Source: Lysinibacillus sp. FSL M8-0337
GTDB lineage: Bacteria > Bacillota > Bacilli > Bacillales_A > Planococcaceae
Length of the DNA: 64,000 bases
Assembly (NCBI RefSeq): GCF_038593855.1
Contig: NZ_CP151996.1
Coordinates: 868,001-932,000 of the forward strand
Direction of reading: 5' to 3'
Both the position numbers and the translations under genes were made by a program. Shown one piece after another: positions 8,492 through 19,100 of the stretch. Within the stretch, counting starts at the first letter, position 1. Every line of letters starts with the position of its first letter. Under the pieces are notes generated by a model. It saw nothing but the letters and a program-made list of their open reading frames with translations. It did no database searches and had not been told where the DNA came from.

Positions 8492-10336
8492 ATGACAAAC
8501 TTACGTCAAGATCTTCGCAATATCGCAATTATCGCCCACGTTGACCATGGTAAAACTACCTTAGTCGACCAATTATTAAAACAATCTGGTACATTCCGTT
8601 CAAACGAACGTGTTGAAGAACGTGCAATGGACTCTAACGATATCGAACGTGAACGTGGTATTACAATATTAGCAAAAAATACTGCTGTCAACTATAACGG
8701 AACTCGTATCAACATCCTTGATACGCCTGGACACGCCGACTTTGGTGGTGAGGTAGAACGTATTTTAAAAATGGTAGATGGCGTTTTACTAGTTGTCGAT
8801 GCGTATGAGGGTTGTATGCCGCAAACACGCTTCGTACTGAAAAAAGCGTTAGAGCAAAAGTTAACACCGATTGTAGTAGTGAACAAAGTAGATAAAGACT
8901 CAGCTCGTCCACTTGAAGTAGTAGATGAAGTATTAGAGTTATTCATCGAATTAGGTGCAGATGACGATCAATTAGACTTCCCAGTAGTGTATGCTTCAGG
9001 TGTAAATGGTACGGCTTCTTTAGATGCTGATCCATCTAAACAAGAAGAAAATATGAAATGTCTATTTGAAAAAATTATTGAAGCTATCCCAGCGCCAGTT
9101 GATAACTCAGAGGAACCATTACAATTCCAAGTAGCTTTACTTGACTATAATGACTTCGTTGGACGTATCGGAATTGGTCGCGTATTCCGCGGAACAATTT
9201 CTGTAGGTCAACAAGTTGCTCTGATGAAATTAGACGGTACAGTGAAAAACTTCCGTGTAACAAAAATCTTTGGTTTCTTCGGCTTAAAACGTGAAGAAGT
9301 TGAGACAGCAAAAGCTGGTGACTTAATCGCCGTTTCTGGTATGGAAGATATCAACGTAGGAGAAACAGTTTGCCCTGTTGAGCATCAAGAAGCGCTTACG
9401 CCTTTACGTATCGATGAGCCAACTTTACAAATGACTTTCTTAGTAAACAATTCTCCATTTGCAGGTCGTGAAGGGAAATGGGTTACTTCTCGTAAAGTAG
9501 AAGAGCGTTTACGTGCTCAATTACAAACAGACGTATCTTTACGCGTTGAAGATACAGATTCTCCAGATGCTTGGACAGTTTCAGGTCGTGGTGAGCTTCA
9601 CTTATCAATCCTGATTGAAAATATGCGTCGTGAAGGTTTTGAATTACAAGTATCAAAACCACAAGTAATCGTGCGTGAAATCGATGGTGTTAAATGTGAA
9701 CCATTCGAACGTGTTCAAATCGATGTACCTGAAGAAAATGTTGGTTCTATTATTGAATCTATTGGTACTCGTAAAGGTGAAATGCTTGATATGGTGAACA
9801 ACGGAAGTGGACAAGTGCGTTTAACGTTCTTAGTACCAGCTCGTGGATTAATCGGTTATACAACTGAATTTATGTCGATGACAAAAGGTTTCGGTATTAT
9901 CAACCATACGTTTGATTGCTACCAACCATTATTACCAGGGAAAATTGGTGGTCGTCACCAAGGTGTACTAGTTTCAATGGAAACTGGTAAATCAACAACT
10001 TATGGTATGATGCAGATTGAAGACCGTGGTACACTATTCTTGGAGCCAGGTACAGACATTTACGAAGGTATGATTGTTGGCGAAAATACTCGTGACGCTG
10101 ATATCACTGTAAATATTACAAAAATGAAACAAAAAACAAACATCCGTTCAGCAAATAAAGACCAAACGAATGTTATTAAAAAACCACGTATTTTATCTCT
10201 AGAAGAAGCGCTTGAATACCTAGGTGATGATGAGTACTTAGAAATCACACCTGAATCAATTCGCCTTCGTAAAAAAATTCTAGATAAAAACGAACGTGAG
10301 AAAGCAGCGAAAAAATTAAAAAACGCTGAACAATAA
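8492..10336 (+). CDS. typA: Ribosome-associated translational GTPase TypA/BipA
   Basis: The protein has 614 residues, the normal length. G1 is AHVDHGKTT, G3 is DTPGHADF and G4 is NKVD, all in the N-terminal EF-G-like domain. The SGRGELHLSILIE segment and the unique C-terminal domain with MMQIEDRGTLFLEPG follow. TypA binds 70S ribosomes and supports 50S assembly and growth at low temperature or under stress. Codon usage is strongly biased towards a few codons, in keeping with high expression. B. subtilis calls it ylaG; the flanking ylaF and ylaH homologues agree. Confidence 0.97.
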   Translation: MTNLRQDLRNIAIIAHVDHGKTTLVDQLLKQSGTFRSNERVEERAMDSNDIERERGITILAKNTAVNYNGTRINILDTPGHADFGGEVERILKMVDGVLLVVDAYEGCMPQTRFVLKKALEQKLTPIVVVNKVDKDSARPLEVVDEVLELFIELGADDDQLDFPVVYASGVNGTASLDADPSKQEENMKCLFEKIIEAIPAPVDNSEEPLQFQVALLDYNDFVGRIGIGRVFRGTISVGQQVALMKLDGTVKNFRVTKIFGFFGLKREEVETAKAGDLIAVSGMEDINVGETVCPVEHQEALTPLRIDEPTLQMTFLVNNSPFAGREGKWVTSRKVEERLRAQLQTDVSLRVEDTDSPDAWTVSGRGELHLSILIENMRREGFELQVSKPQVIVREIDGVKCEPFERVQIDVPEENVGSIIESIGTRKGEMLDMVNNGSGQVRLTFLVPARGLIGYTTEFMSMTKGFGIINHTFDCYQPLLPGKIGGRHQGVLVSMETGKSTTYGMMQIEDRGTLFLEPGTDIYEGMIVGENTRDADITVNITKMKQKTNIRSANKDQTNVIKKPRILSLEEALEYLGDDEYLEITPESIRLRKKILDKNEREKAAKKLKNAEQ

Positions 10337-10367
10337 TTTTCCGCTGATATGAAAGGGAGAGGGAGTC

Positions 10368-10766
10368 TTGGATATAAAGTCCGCTTTATTGGGTGAACTA
10401 AATGTTATTCAAGTTGCTGCATCAACAAATGCAGAGGAAACAACAAAGGTTTATGGGAGAATGGCTGGTATTACAAGATTTCTGTATGAAAATTTACCAA
10501 GCTATGAAGTTGCAGGCTATGTTGTATTTCTTCTTGTCTTTGTACTTTCTGCAATTGTCTATAAATTAGGCTTTGCAAAAAAGTTAAAGCTATCTCAAAA
10601 TATTGTCATTTATGTGTTCCTATTTTTGGGGTGTATTATGTTGACATTTTTCGCGTTATTCCTACCTATGATTGAAGGCCTCATCGTAGCGGCGTTAATT
10701 TTGATTGTATACAAAACACGTATGTGGCGAGAAAAAAGAGAAGAGCAACAAGCTGCCAATCAATGA
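10368..10766 (+). CDS. ylaH: YlaH-like membrane protein
   Basis: The 132-residue protein starts at a TTG eight bases after AAAGGGAG. A soluble stretch of about 45 residues is followed by a helix (AGYVVFLLVFVLSAIVYKLGF) and one or two further hydrophobic segments (about 80-118), then a charged tail ending EEQQAANQ. Position directly after typA and the VYKLGF motif fit YlaH of Bacillus, a protein of unknown function. The N-terminus is longer than I remember for B. subtilis YlaH, so a shorter form starting at a later ATG is possible. Confidence 0.7.
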   Translation: MDIKSALLGELNVIQVAASTNAEETTKVYGRMAGITRFLYENLPSYEVAGYVVFLLVFVLSAIVYKLGFAKKLKLSQNIVIYVFLFLGCIMLTFFALFLPMIEGLIVAALILIVYKTRMWREKREEQQAANQ

Positions 10767-10816
10767 TAGTAGCTTGGCTCCTTTACCATAAAACTTACCT
10801 TAAGTTTTAAGGGCAT

Positions 10817-10854
10817 AAAAAAGTCTTAGCATTTATTTGCTAGGGCTTTTTTTC
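10817..10854 (+). terminator. Rho-independent terminator after ylaH
   Basis: AAAAGTCTTAGCA pairs with TGCTAGGGCTTTT (two G-U pairs), followed by T residues. Confidence 0.75.
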
Positions 10855-11021
10855 TTTAATAGAGAAAATTTTTACGACTTAGGCAATCTACCTATGAAAG
10901 AACAGCTGTGCATCTATGTTCAATCAATTGAATGACATATGACAAAATGGTTGGCACCTAAATCTTCTAACGTGAATAAGTTAGTCTCGATAGGCTATTT
11001 ATCAATCAAGGAGGAAATGGA

Positions 11022-12014
11022 ATGCGTTGGCTTAAAAAAGGTTTGTTATTTAGTAGTATTGCTTTGTTGCTCCTTTCATTGGCAGCGTGTAATAAAGCGG
11101 AGCTAGAAAAAGTAAAGGTCGGAGAAGTGACGCGCTCGATTTTCTATGCTCCGCAATATGTAGCGCTGGAAAAAGGTTTTTTTGAAGAGGAAGGACTTTC
11201 TGTTGAGCTACAAACGATTGCCGGTGGCGATAAAACGATGACAGCGTTACTTTCAGATGGCATTGATATTGCCTTAGTTGGCTCAGAAACATCCATTTAT
11301 GTAACAGCTCAAGGTGCGAACGATCCGATTCAAAACTTTGCACAATTAACACAAACAGATGGAACATTTTTAGTAGCCCGTGAAAAGATGGATAATTTTT
11401 CATGGGAAGATGTGAAAGGATCTACATTTTTAGGGCAACGTAAAGGTGGAATGCCACAAATGGCTGGCGAATTTGTCTTGAAAAAGCATGGCATTGATCC
11501 TACGAAAGATTTAACACTTATTCAAAATATTGATTTTGCAAATATCGCTACAGCCTTTGCTTCTGGAACAGGAGATTATGTTCAGTTGTTTGAACCGACA
11601 GCGAGTGTGTTTGAAAAAGAAGGGAAAGGTTATATTGTTGCTTCATTTGGCACGGAATCAGGCCATTTACCATACACGTCCTTTATGGCGAAAAGTAGTT
11701 ACTTAAAGGATGATGCTAAAACAGCGCAAGGATTTACTAATGCGCTGAAGCGAGCACAAGATTTTGTACAAGAGAAAAGTGCGGCAGAAGTGGCAAAAAT
11801 AATTCAGCCGTATTTTGAAAATGTTGATGTAGCGTTAATTGAGACGGTGGTCGAACGTTATAAATCACAAGGCTCTTATGCAACAGATCCAATTTTGGAT
11901 GAAGAAGAGTGGGATAACTTACAAACAATTATGGAGGAAGCAGGTGAACTTCCTCAACGAGTAAAATATGAAGAGCTTGTGAATACAAAGTTTGCAAAAA
12001 AGGCTGCAGAGTAA
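11022..12014 (+). CDS. ABC transporter substrate-binding lipoprotein (SsuA/NMT1-like, YtlA type)
   Basis: The protein has 330 residues with a lipoprotein signal: basic MRWLKK, a hydrophobic core, and the lipobox LAAC, so Cys23 should be lipidated. The mature part has the NMT1/SsuA periplasmic-binding fold: YAPQYVALEKGFFEEEGL, then GGDKTMTALLSDGIDIALVG. These bind small anions or nitrogenous compounds such as sulfonates, taurine or thiamine precursors. The ligand cannot be told from the sequence. AAGGAGGA precedes the ATG. It forms an operon with the following ATPase and permease, an arrangement resembling ytlA-ytlC-ytlD of B. subtilis. Confidence 0.85.
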   Translation: MRWLKKGLLFSSIALLLLSLAACNKAELEKVKVGEVTRSIFYAPQYVALEKGFFEEEGLSVELQTIAGGDKTMTALLSDGIDIALVGSETSIYVTAQGANDPIQNFAQLTQTDGTFLVAREKMDNFSWEDVKGSTFLGQRKGGMPQMAGEFVLKKHGIDPTKDLTLIQNIDFANIATAFASGTGDYVQLFEPTASVFEKEGKGYIVASFGTESGHLPYTSFMAKSSYLKDDAKTAQGFTNALKRAQDFVQEKSAAEVAKIIQPYFENVDVALIETVVERYKSQGSYATDPILDEEEWDNLQTIMEEAGELPQRVKYEELVNTKFAKKAAE

Positions 12015-12782
12015 ATGGAATTTTTAAAACTAGATCATGTTCACCATAGTTATTTTTCTAGTACGCAGGCAAAGGAAGTTTTAAGAGATATTAATCTAGA
12101 TATTCGTGAAGGGGAGTTTGTTTCTTTTATAGGACCAAGTGGCTGTGGAAAAACGACACTCTTGTCCATTATTGCTGGGTTATTTCCTGCAACGGAAGGC
12201 AAGGTTTTTATTGATGGCGAAATTATTGCGCCACATAATCAGGCACTTATCGGCTACATGCTTCAACAAGATTATCTATTCCCGTGGAAAACGATTGAGG
12301 ACAATGTCACCATTGGTTTAAAAATCATGCAGCGGGATAATAAAACGCATAAAGTAACGGCCAATGCGCTCTTACATGAAATTGGGTTGCCACATGTCGG
12401 AAGTTATTATCCGAGGGAATTATCCGGAGGAATGCGTCAACGCGTAGCACTTGCAAGGACTTTAGCGGTTAATCCGAAAATATTATTGCTAGATGAACCT
12501 TTTTCAGCGCTCGATTATCAATCTAAGTTAAAGCTTGAAGATTTAGTTGTTGAAACATTAAAGGCCTATCAGAAAACGGCGATTCTTGTCACACATGATA
12601 TTGGTGAGGCAATTGCTATGAGTGAAAGGGTATTTCTTTTCTCGGCTAATCCAGGCATGTTACACAAAGTGTTTGAAATACCTTCTGAGTTACAACAATT
12701 ATCTCCGTTCGATGTAAGGCAACATCCAGCTTATTCAGATGTATTCCAAACGATTTGGAAGGAGCTGGAGAGTCTTGGATAA
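12015..12782 (+). CDS. ABC transporter ATP-binding protein (SsuB/TauB-like)
   Basis: The 255-residue ATPase has Walker [10 protein letters not shown], the Q-loop [10 protein letters not shown], signature LSGGMRQR, Walker [13 protein letters not shown] and the switch VTHD. It energises uptake through the permease encoded next. Its ATG directly abuts the TAA of the binding-protein gene, so translation is probably coupled. The SsuB/TauB/ThiZ-type sequence fits the NMT1-like binding protein. Confidence 0.92.
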   Translation: MEFLKLDHVHHSYFSSTQAKEVLRDINLDIREGEFVSFIGPSGCGKTTLLSIIAGLFPATEGKVFIDGEIIAPHNQALIGYMLQQDYLFPWKTIEDNVTIGLKIMQRDNKTHKVTANALLHEIGLPHVGSYYPRELSGGMRQRVALARTLAVNPKILLLDEPFSALDYQSKLKLEDLVVETLKAYQKTAILVTHDIGEAIAMSERVFLFSANPGMLHKVFEIPSELQQLSPFDVRQHPAYSDVFQTIWKELESLG

Positions 12783-13569
12783 TACATTGTTTAAACAATA
12801 TCAACAATTGCTAAAGAAGGAAAAGCGCTTCGTTCGTCTATATCAAATCATTATTTTACTGGTCTTTTTTGGGGGGTGGGAGCTGCTCTCGAGGCTTGAA
12901 TGGATTGACCGTTTAATATTTAGCTCACCAACCTATGTATGGCAAACGTTTATTGAAAAAGTAAGCGACGGCTCACTCACATTACATGTTGGTGTGACGT
13001 TAATGGAGACGATTATCGGCTTTATTGCCGGAACATTATTAGGGACCTTGATTGCAACTGTCCTCTGGTGGTCTCCGATGTTATCCAAAATTTTAGATCC
13101 GTATTTAGTAATATTAAATGCCATGCCAAAAGTGGCGTTAGGGCCGATTTTAATCGTTGCACTTGGACCAGGTTATTTTTCGATTATTGCAATGGGTGCA
13201 CTAATATCTATCATCATTACTACCATTGTTGTGTACACTGCTTTTAAAGGTGTCGATCCCAATTACAGTAAAGTGTTACAAACTTTTGGGGCAACTCGTT
13301 GGCAAACTTTTAAAGAGGTGATTTTGCCTGCTTCTTTTCCTACAATTATTTCGACTCTGAAAGTGAATGTTGGTTTGTCATGGGTTGGTGTGATTGTCGG
13401 TGAGTTTTTAGTTGCCTCCAAGGGGCTTGGTTATTTAATTATTTATGGCTTCCAAGTATTTAACTTTAATCTTGTCCTTATGTCACTGCTCATTATCGCT
13501 TTCTTCGCGACAATTATGTATCAAGTTGTCGAATTGCTGGAAAAAGTGATTATCAAAAATAATGGTTAA
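12775..13569 (+). CDS. ABC transporter permease (SsuC/TauC-like)
   Basis: This is a 264-residue membrane protein with about six helices and the BPD_transp_1 EAA loop ([20 protein letters not shown]). I chose the TTG at 12775 because AAGGAG lies ten bases upstream; it overlaps the end of the ATPase gene by eight bases. An upstream ATG at 12739 would lie deep inside the ATPase gene. Together the three genes make a complete importer. There is no neighbouring catabolic gene that would reveal the substrate. Confidence 0.9.
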   Translation: MDNTLFKQYQQLLKKEKRFVRLYQIIILLVFFGGWELLSRLEWIDRLIFSSPTYVWQTFIEKVSDGSLTLHVGVTLMETIIGFIAGTLLGTLIATVLWWSPMLSKILDPYLVILNAMPKVALGPILIVALGPGYFSIIAMGALISIIITTIVVYTAFKGVDPNYSKVLQTFGATRWQTFKEVILPASFPTIISTLKVNVGLSWVGVIVGEFLVASKGLGYLIIYGFQVFNFNLVLMSLLIIAFFATIMYQVVELLEKVIIKNNG

Positions 13570-13572
13570 GTA

Positions 13573-13612
13573 AAAAACGCAAAACCTGTACTAATAGGGT
13601 TTTGCGTTTTGT
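13573..13612 (+). terminator. Rho-independent terminator of the ABC operon
   Basis: AAAACGCAAAACC pairs with GGGTTTTGCGTTTT around a ten-base loop. Confidence 0.85.
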
Positions 13613-13666
13613 ACTGTTAAATCTGCTAGAGACGAGCGCTTTTTAAATTGTATGAGTGCCTGTCAC

Positions 13667-13870
13667 TTAAAATTCTTTGTCCATTTGTGGTGAGGTACGG
13701 TAAAAGCGGAAATTTCCCGTTTCAATACGTGCCACTGTATTTTCCTTAATTCGATCATGGCATGTGTCGCACATATACGTATGAATCGGACGATTACGTA
13801 GTTTTTTTGCTAACGGTAAATCATCATCTAACTGGTTAATAGTATCGCAAATGACACATTTTACGCGCAT
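13667..13870 (-). CDS. ylaI: YlaI-like zinc-ribbon protein (DUF2197)
   Basis: The 67-residue protein has two CxxC pairs (CVIC at residues 5-8 and CDTC at about 34-37), which should bind one zinc ion. The rest, including NRPIHTYMCDTCHDRI and the tail FRFYRTS, fits the short YlaI family of Bacillales. Its function is unknown; a nucleic-acid or protein contact through the zinc ribbon is a guess. A GGAGGG site precedes the start. It is transcribed with the gene upstream, whose stop codon is 12 bases away. Confidence 0.82.
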   Translation of the reverse strand: MRVKCVICDTINQLDDDLPLAKKLRNRPIHTYMCDTCHDRIKENTVARIETGNFRFYRTSPQMDKEF

Positions 13871-13882
13871 CGCATTCCCTCC

Positions 13883-14383
13883 CTATTCCGCACGAATGGC
13901 TAACACATTTTTGATAGGGCTGTCTACATTGGAGCCGTCTCCAAATAATACATGAACGGGTCCATCTTCAGTTAAAGGTTTGCCGTCCTGACTGTATTTA
14001 AAAATTAATGTCTGTGCTTCTTCAATTGTAAATGCATGTTCTTCCCCGTTTTTGCATTCAATGACGATTTTTGTCGCTTCGGGTTTAACTTCAGCATTTT
14101 TCAAGAAGTGACTTAATTCGATACCGAACGTGCCCGTTTCCATTCCTTTGCGGTCGAATTTTCGTTCTGATTTTAATGTTGGTGGGAAAGTAGCACCTTC
14201 CATGATTTCACGTGACCAGTGAGCACCGACTTCGCGCATATATTTTGTATCCGCATCTTCCTCTACTTCACTTGCATGGAAGTACGTATTTAAGTCTAAT
14301 TTACGATCGTCAAAAATCCAAACTGTTGGATCTAATGTTAGTTGATACGAAACTGCACCCTTAATAGGAATAATTGTTTCCAT
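13883..14383 (-). CDS. Conserved protein of unknown function, cotranscribed with ylaI
   Basis: The protein is 166 residues with the start at 14383, where GAGGAGG lies seven bases upstream; an in-frame ATG at 14416 has no such site. No signal peptide or membrane helix is visible. The pattern LTLDPTVWIFDDRKLDL occurs near the N-terminus and DGPVHVLFGDGSNVDSPIKNV near the C-terminus. The end faintly resembles the last strand pair of oxidoreductase molybdopterin-binding domains, but no cofactor-binding cysteine is present. I do not recognise it with confidence. Confidence 0.7.
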   Translation of the reverse strand: METIIPIKGAVSYQLTLDPTVWIFDDRKLDLNTYFHASEVEEDADTKYMREVGAHWSREIMEGATFPPTLKSERKFDRKGMETGTFGIELSHFLKNAEVKPEATKIVIECKNGEEHAFTIEEAQTLIFKYSQDGKPLTEDGPVHVLFGDGSNVDSPIKNVLAIRAE

Positions 14384-14565
14384 AATAGAAATCCTCCTCA
14401 AATCTTGTATATCCATGAATTAGTATAACGCTAATGCAAGGAGATAATAAAGAAATATAATTCGGATTGTTTATTTTCCAACGAAGACACTTGCAATTTT
14501 ACCGACTAAAAGATAAACTTTATTAAGATAGAATCGAAGAAATATCAGATAATGGGGGCGTCCTC

Positions 14566-14847
14566 ATGGATACGAAATCACAAACTTCCTTTCAAGAGAA
14601 GGCTTTGGAGCTTTTAGTTGCTGATGCAGATAAAATTGCTCGCCTCATTCGAGTACAAATGGATCATTTAACGATGCCACAATGCCCTTTATATGAAGAA
14701 GTATTAGATACACAAATGTTCGGCCTTTCACGTGAAATTGACTTTGCTGTGAAGCTTGGACTGATTGAACGCGAAAAAGGCAAGGCCATTCTCGATTCAC
14801 TCGAGAAGGAACTTTCTGTACTACATGACGCGTATACAGACAAATAA
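14566..14847 (+). CDS. ylaN: YlaN (UPF0358 family)
   Basis: The 93-residue helical protein has the family features [42 protein letters not shown] and a helical C-terminus. YlaN is conserved in Firmicutes. In Staphylococcus and Bacillus it has been linked to iron homeostasis through the Fur repressor, and it is essential in some conditions. The gene lies directly before ftsW as in B. subtilis, but a terminator separates them. The ribosome site GGGGGCG is somewhat weak. Identification is by sequence and synteny. Confidence 0.9.
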   Translation: MDTKSQTSFQEKALELLVADADKIARLIRVQMDHLTMPQCPLYEEVLDTQMFGLSREIDFAVKLGLIEREKGKAILDSLEKELSVLHDAYTDK

Positions 14848-14852
14848 AAAGA

Positions 14853-14889
14853 AAAAACTCAAACGCTGCTTGCGATTTGAGTTTTTTTT
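14853..14889 (+). terminator. Rho-independent terminator after ylaN
   Basis: AAAACTCAAACGC pairs with GCGATTTGAGTTTT (one unpaired A), then T residues. ftsW starts 19 bases later, so some read-through may be needed, or ftsW has its own promoter. Confidence 0.8.
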
Positions 14890-14907
14890 CTAGAACGAGG
14901 TTTTCCA

Positions 14908-16089
14908 ATGAAACAATACTTAAAACGATATGCTCAAAATTTTGATTACCCATTATTTTTTACGGTTTTGTTGTTAAGTTTATTTGGCTTAGTAATGATT
15001 TATAGCTCAAGTATGATGGTGGCAATCGTCCACAAAGAACAAGCACCTGATTATTTTTATCAAAAACAACTCATTAACTTAGCAGTCGCGTCTTTAGGAT
15101 TTGTGGCCGCAGCATTTTTCCCTTATAAGCATTATGCAAATAAGAATATTATGTTGTTACTGACGATTGTGTTAATTGTGCTCTTTACTTGGGTAAAAGT
15201 AGCTGGTAATGGGGCAGAGGAAGTAGGCTCTCAAAGTTGGATTAGTGTACCAGGATTGGGGAATTTCCAGCCTTCCGAATATGCGAAACTATTTATAATT
15301 TTATATTTTGCAGCAGCATTTTATCGGAAATCTCAAAAATATACATTTGAAAAGCTTCAGCCAACAGAGATTTTTTATCCGATTTTCCTGTGGATACTTG
15401 TTGTAGCTGGTGTAGCCTTTGAAACAGATTTAGGGGCAGTTATTATTTTATGTGGTATCGCTGTATCTGTGGTCGCAGCAAGTGGTATTCCTTTTAAAAC
15501 GTTTTGGAAGTTTTTTGGTGTTTTAGGTGCATTTGGTACAGCTATTCTAGGCATGCTCTGGCTATTTAAAGGTGAATTATTAAAAGGGAACCGTAAAGGA
15601 CGTATCGAATCTTATTTTAATCCATTTGATTTTGAAAATGGAGTGGGTCACCAAGTTGTCAATAGCTATTATGCAATTGGCGGTGGCGGTCTAGAAGGTA
15701 GAGGACTCGGTCAATCTATTCAAAAATTAGGTTATTTGCCTGAGCCACAAACCGATTTTATTATGGCGATTGTAATGGAGGAACTTGGCGTTTGGGGAGT
15801 TCTAATCGTCTTAGGTGGTTTAGGATTTATTGTATATAAAGGTTTTTCCATTGCATTGCGAACAAAAGATCCACTAGCACGTATGATTGCTGCTGGGATT
15901 GCGAGCTGGATTGCCTGGCAATCGTTTATTAATCTTGGGGGTGTAACCGGGTTAATCCCGTTAACCGGTGTCACGCTGCCTTTCATTAGTTACGGCGGGA
16001 CATCTATAATTTTGCTATCTTTAGCTATGGGGATATTGATTAATGTTTCCATGTTCGAAAAGGTAGAAAGAAGGAAATCACAAACATAA
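14908..16089 (+). CDS. ftsW: Cell division peptidoglycan glycosyltransferase FtsW (SEDS family)
   Basis: The 393-residue polytopic protein has about ten helices and SEDS motifs: YSSSM after the first helix, SWISVPGLGNFQPSEYAKL, YYAIGGGGLEGRGLGQS, LPEPQTDFI and PFISYGGTS. FtsW polymerises lipid II at the septum together with a class B penicillin-binding protein (here probably PbpB encoded at 51087). It corresponds to ylaO of B. subtilis, next to pycA. The cluster paralogue at 57765 is assigned to SpoVE instead. pycA follows 11 bases downstream without a terminator. Confidence 0.93.
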   Translation: MKQYLKRYAQNFDYPLFFTVLLLSLFGLVMIYSSSMMVAIVHKEQAPDYFYQKQLINLAVASLGFVAAAFFPYKHYANKNIMLLLTIVLIVLFTWVKVAGNGAEEVGSQSWISVPGLGNFQPSEYAKLFIILYFAAAFYRKSQKYTFEKLQPTEIFYPIFLWILVVAGVAFETDLGAVIILCGIAVSVVAASGIPFKTFWKFFGVLGAFGTAILGMLWLFKGELLKGNRKGRIESYFNPFDFENGVGHQVVNSYYAIGGGGLEGRGLGQSIQKLGYLPEPQTDFIMAIVMEELGVWGVLIVLGGLGFIVYKGFSIALRTKDPLARMIAAGIASWIAWQSFINLGGVTGLIPLTGVTLPFISYGGTSIILLSLAMGILINVSMFEKVERRKSQT

Positions 16090-16100
16090 GGGGGATACCT

Positions 16101-19100
16101 ATGGAATCAATCAACAAAATCCTTGTAGCCAATCGGGGAGAAATTGCAATTCGAATTTTCCGTGCGTGTACGGAGCTCAACATTCACACAGTCGCTATTT
16201 ATTCACGTGAGGACAGTGGAGCATTCCATCGCTTTAAAGCGGATGAAGCTTATTTAGTAGGGGCAGGCAAGAAACCAATCGATGCGTATTTAGATATTGA
16301 AGGCATCATTGCAATCGCTAAGGATGCAGGCGTTGATGCGATTCATCCAGGGTATGGTTTTTTATCAGAAAACGTGGAATTTGCACGTCGTTGTGAGGAA
16401 GAGGGCATTTTATTTATCGGTCCAACTTCACAACATTTAGATATGTTTGGAGATAAGGTAAAAGCGCGTGAACAAGCCATTAACGCAGATATTCCTGTTA
16501 TTCCGGGTACGGATGGTCCAGTTGCTTCAGTAGAAGAAGTACAAGCTTTTGGTGAACAATATGGATACCCGCTTATGATTAAAGCTTCTTTAGGTGGCGG
16601 TGGACGCGGCATGCGTGTTGTGCAAACAAAGGACGATGTTGCATCTGCTTACGAACGTGCCAAATCAGAGGCAAAAGCAGCTTTTGGGTCTGATGAAGTG
16701 TATGTAGAAAAATGCATACTTCACCCAAAACATATTGAAGTCCAAATTATAGGCGATAAAATGGGTAATATTGTGCATTTATATGAGCGTGATTGTTCGA
16801 TTCAACGTCGCCATCAAAAGGTTGTAGAGATTGCGCCATCAAATTCAATTTCAGAAAATTTAAGAAATAGAATTTGTGATGCAGCAGTTCAAATAATGAA
16901 AAATGTCTCGTACATAAATGCAGGGACAGTTGAATTTTTAGTTGCGGGCGATGACTTTTATTTCATCGAGGTAAACCCTCGAATTCAAGTAGAGCATACA
17001 ATTACGGAAATGATTACAGGCATTGATATCGTCCATGCGCAAATTAAGGTGGCGGCAGGCTACAGCTTGCATAGCGAAGAAATACACATACCGCAACAAG
17101 CGAATATTCCGATGATTGGTTATGCGATTCAAGCACGTGTGACAACCGAAGATCCAGCGAATGATTTTATGCCAGATACAGGGAAGTTAATGGTATATCG
17201 TTCAAGTGGTGGCTTTGGCGTTCGTTTAGATGCAGGGAACGGATTCCAAGGTGCCGTTGTTACACCGTATTATGATTCATTGCTTGTGAAAATTTCAACA
17301 TCAGGTATGACCTTTAAAGAAGCGGCTGCGAAAATGGACCGTAACTTAAAAGAATTTCGTATTCGCGGGGTAAAAACGAATATTCCATTTTTAAATAATG
17401 TAGTAACGCATAAAAATTTCTTAGAAGGTTCGTTTGACACGAGCTTTATTGATACAACGCCTGAATTATTCAATTTCCCTGTGCGACAAGACCGCGGGAC
17501 AAAGCTGTTAAGTTATATCGGTAATGTGACGTTAAATGGTTTCCCAGGGGTGGAAAACAAGGCCAAGCCTATATTCTCACAGCCGATTAAACCACTTGTA
17601 GATTTGAATGGGCAGCCGTTATCGGGTACAAAGCAAATTTTAGATGAGCAAGGTGCAAACGGTTTAGTACAGTGGATTTTACAACAGGATGAAGTGTTAT
17701 TAACAGATACAACGTTCCGCGATGCACATCAATCCTTATTAGCTACGCGTGTGCGTTCACAAGATATGTATCAAATTGCAGATGAAACAGCACGTATGAT
17801 GCATAACTTCTTCTCGCTAGAAATGTGGGGTGGTGCAACGTTTGATGTAGCGTATCGTTTTTTAAAGGAAGATCCATGGGAGCGCTTAGCGAAGCTACGT
17901 GAGCAAATACCGAATGTACTGTTCCAAATGCTATTGCGTGGGGCGAATGCTGTAGGCTACACGAACTATCCAGATAATTTAATTCGTGCGTTTATTGCCG
18001 AATCGGCTGCATCGGGTATTGATGTCTTCCGTATTTTCGATAGCTTAAACTGGATTAAAGGGATGGAAGTTGCCATTGATGCGGCAAGAGATGCAGGGAA
18101 AATTGCAGAGGCTGCGATTTGCTACACAGGTGATATTTTAGATGACGGACGTGCAAAATACTCCGTGCAGTATTACAAAGATATGGCTAAGTCGCTAGAG
18201 GCGTCAGGAGCCCATATTTTAGCGATTAAGGATATGGCTGGGTTGTTAAAGCCGGAAGCTGCTTACCGCTTAATATCGGAGCTTAAAGAGGCGACAAACC
18301 TACCAATTCATTTGCACACGCATGATACAAGTGGCAATGGGATTTATTTATATGCAAAAGCCATCGAGGCTGGGGTAGATATTTTAGATACTGCTCTCGG
18401 TGCAATGGCAGGTTTAACGTCACAGCCAAGTGCTAACTCGTTATATTATGCGATGAAGGGTAGCAAACGTGAAATTCGTGCAGAAATTGAATCGCTTGAA
18501 AAGCTTTCTTATTACTGGGAAGATGTGCGTAAATACTATAAAGATTTCGAAAGTGGCATGATTAGTCCTCATTCTGAAATTTATGTCCATGAGATGCCAG
18601 GTGGTCAATACAGTAACTTGCAACAACAAGCAAAGGCTGTTGGCTTAGGCGATCGCTGGGATGAAGTAAAACGCATGTATTCACGTGTCAACCTATTATT
18701 TGGAGACATTGTGAAAGTGACACCGTCATCTAAAGTAGTCGGTGATATGGCATTATTTATGGTGCAAAACGAATTAAATGAAGAAACTGTTATATCTAGA
18801 GGGAAAACGATTGATTTCCCTGATTCTGTTATTGAATTTTTCCAAGGTTATTTAGGGCAACCACACGGGGGCTTCCCAGCGGCACTTCAGAAAGTGGTAT
18901 TGAAAGAGCGTGAACCAATTACTGTTCGTCCAGGTGAACTGTTAGAGGCGGTTAACTTTGAGCAGCTTGAGGAAGTATTGGCGGATAAATTAAATCGTCC
19001 TGTTACGAAGAAAGATATACTCGCTTATGCACTTTACCCGAAAGTATTTGATGAGTATGCGAAAACGCTAGAGTCCTTCGGTAATATTTCAGTGCTAGAT

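Noticed and set aside
10855..11021. Riboswitch before the ABC importer operon
   Set aside because: I looked for TPP, SAM and T-box signatures because of the importer type; none of the conserved core motifs is present.
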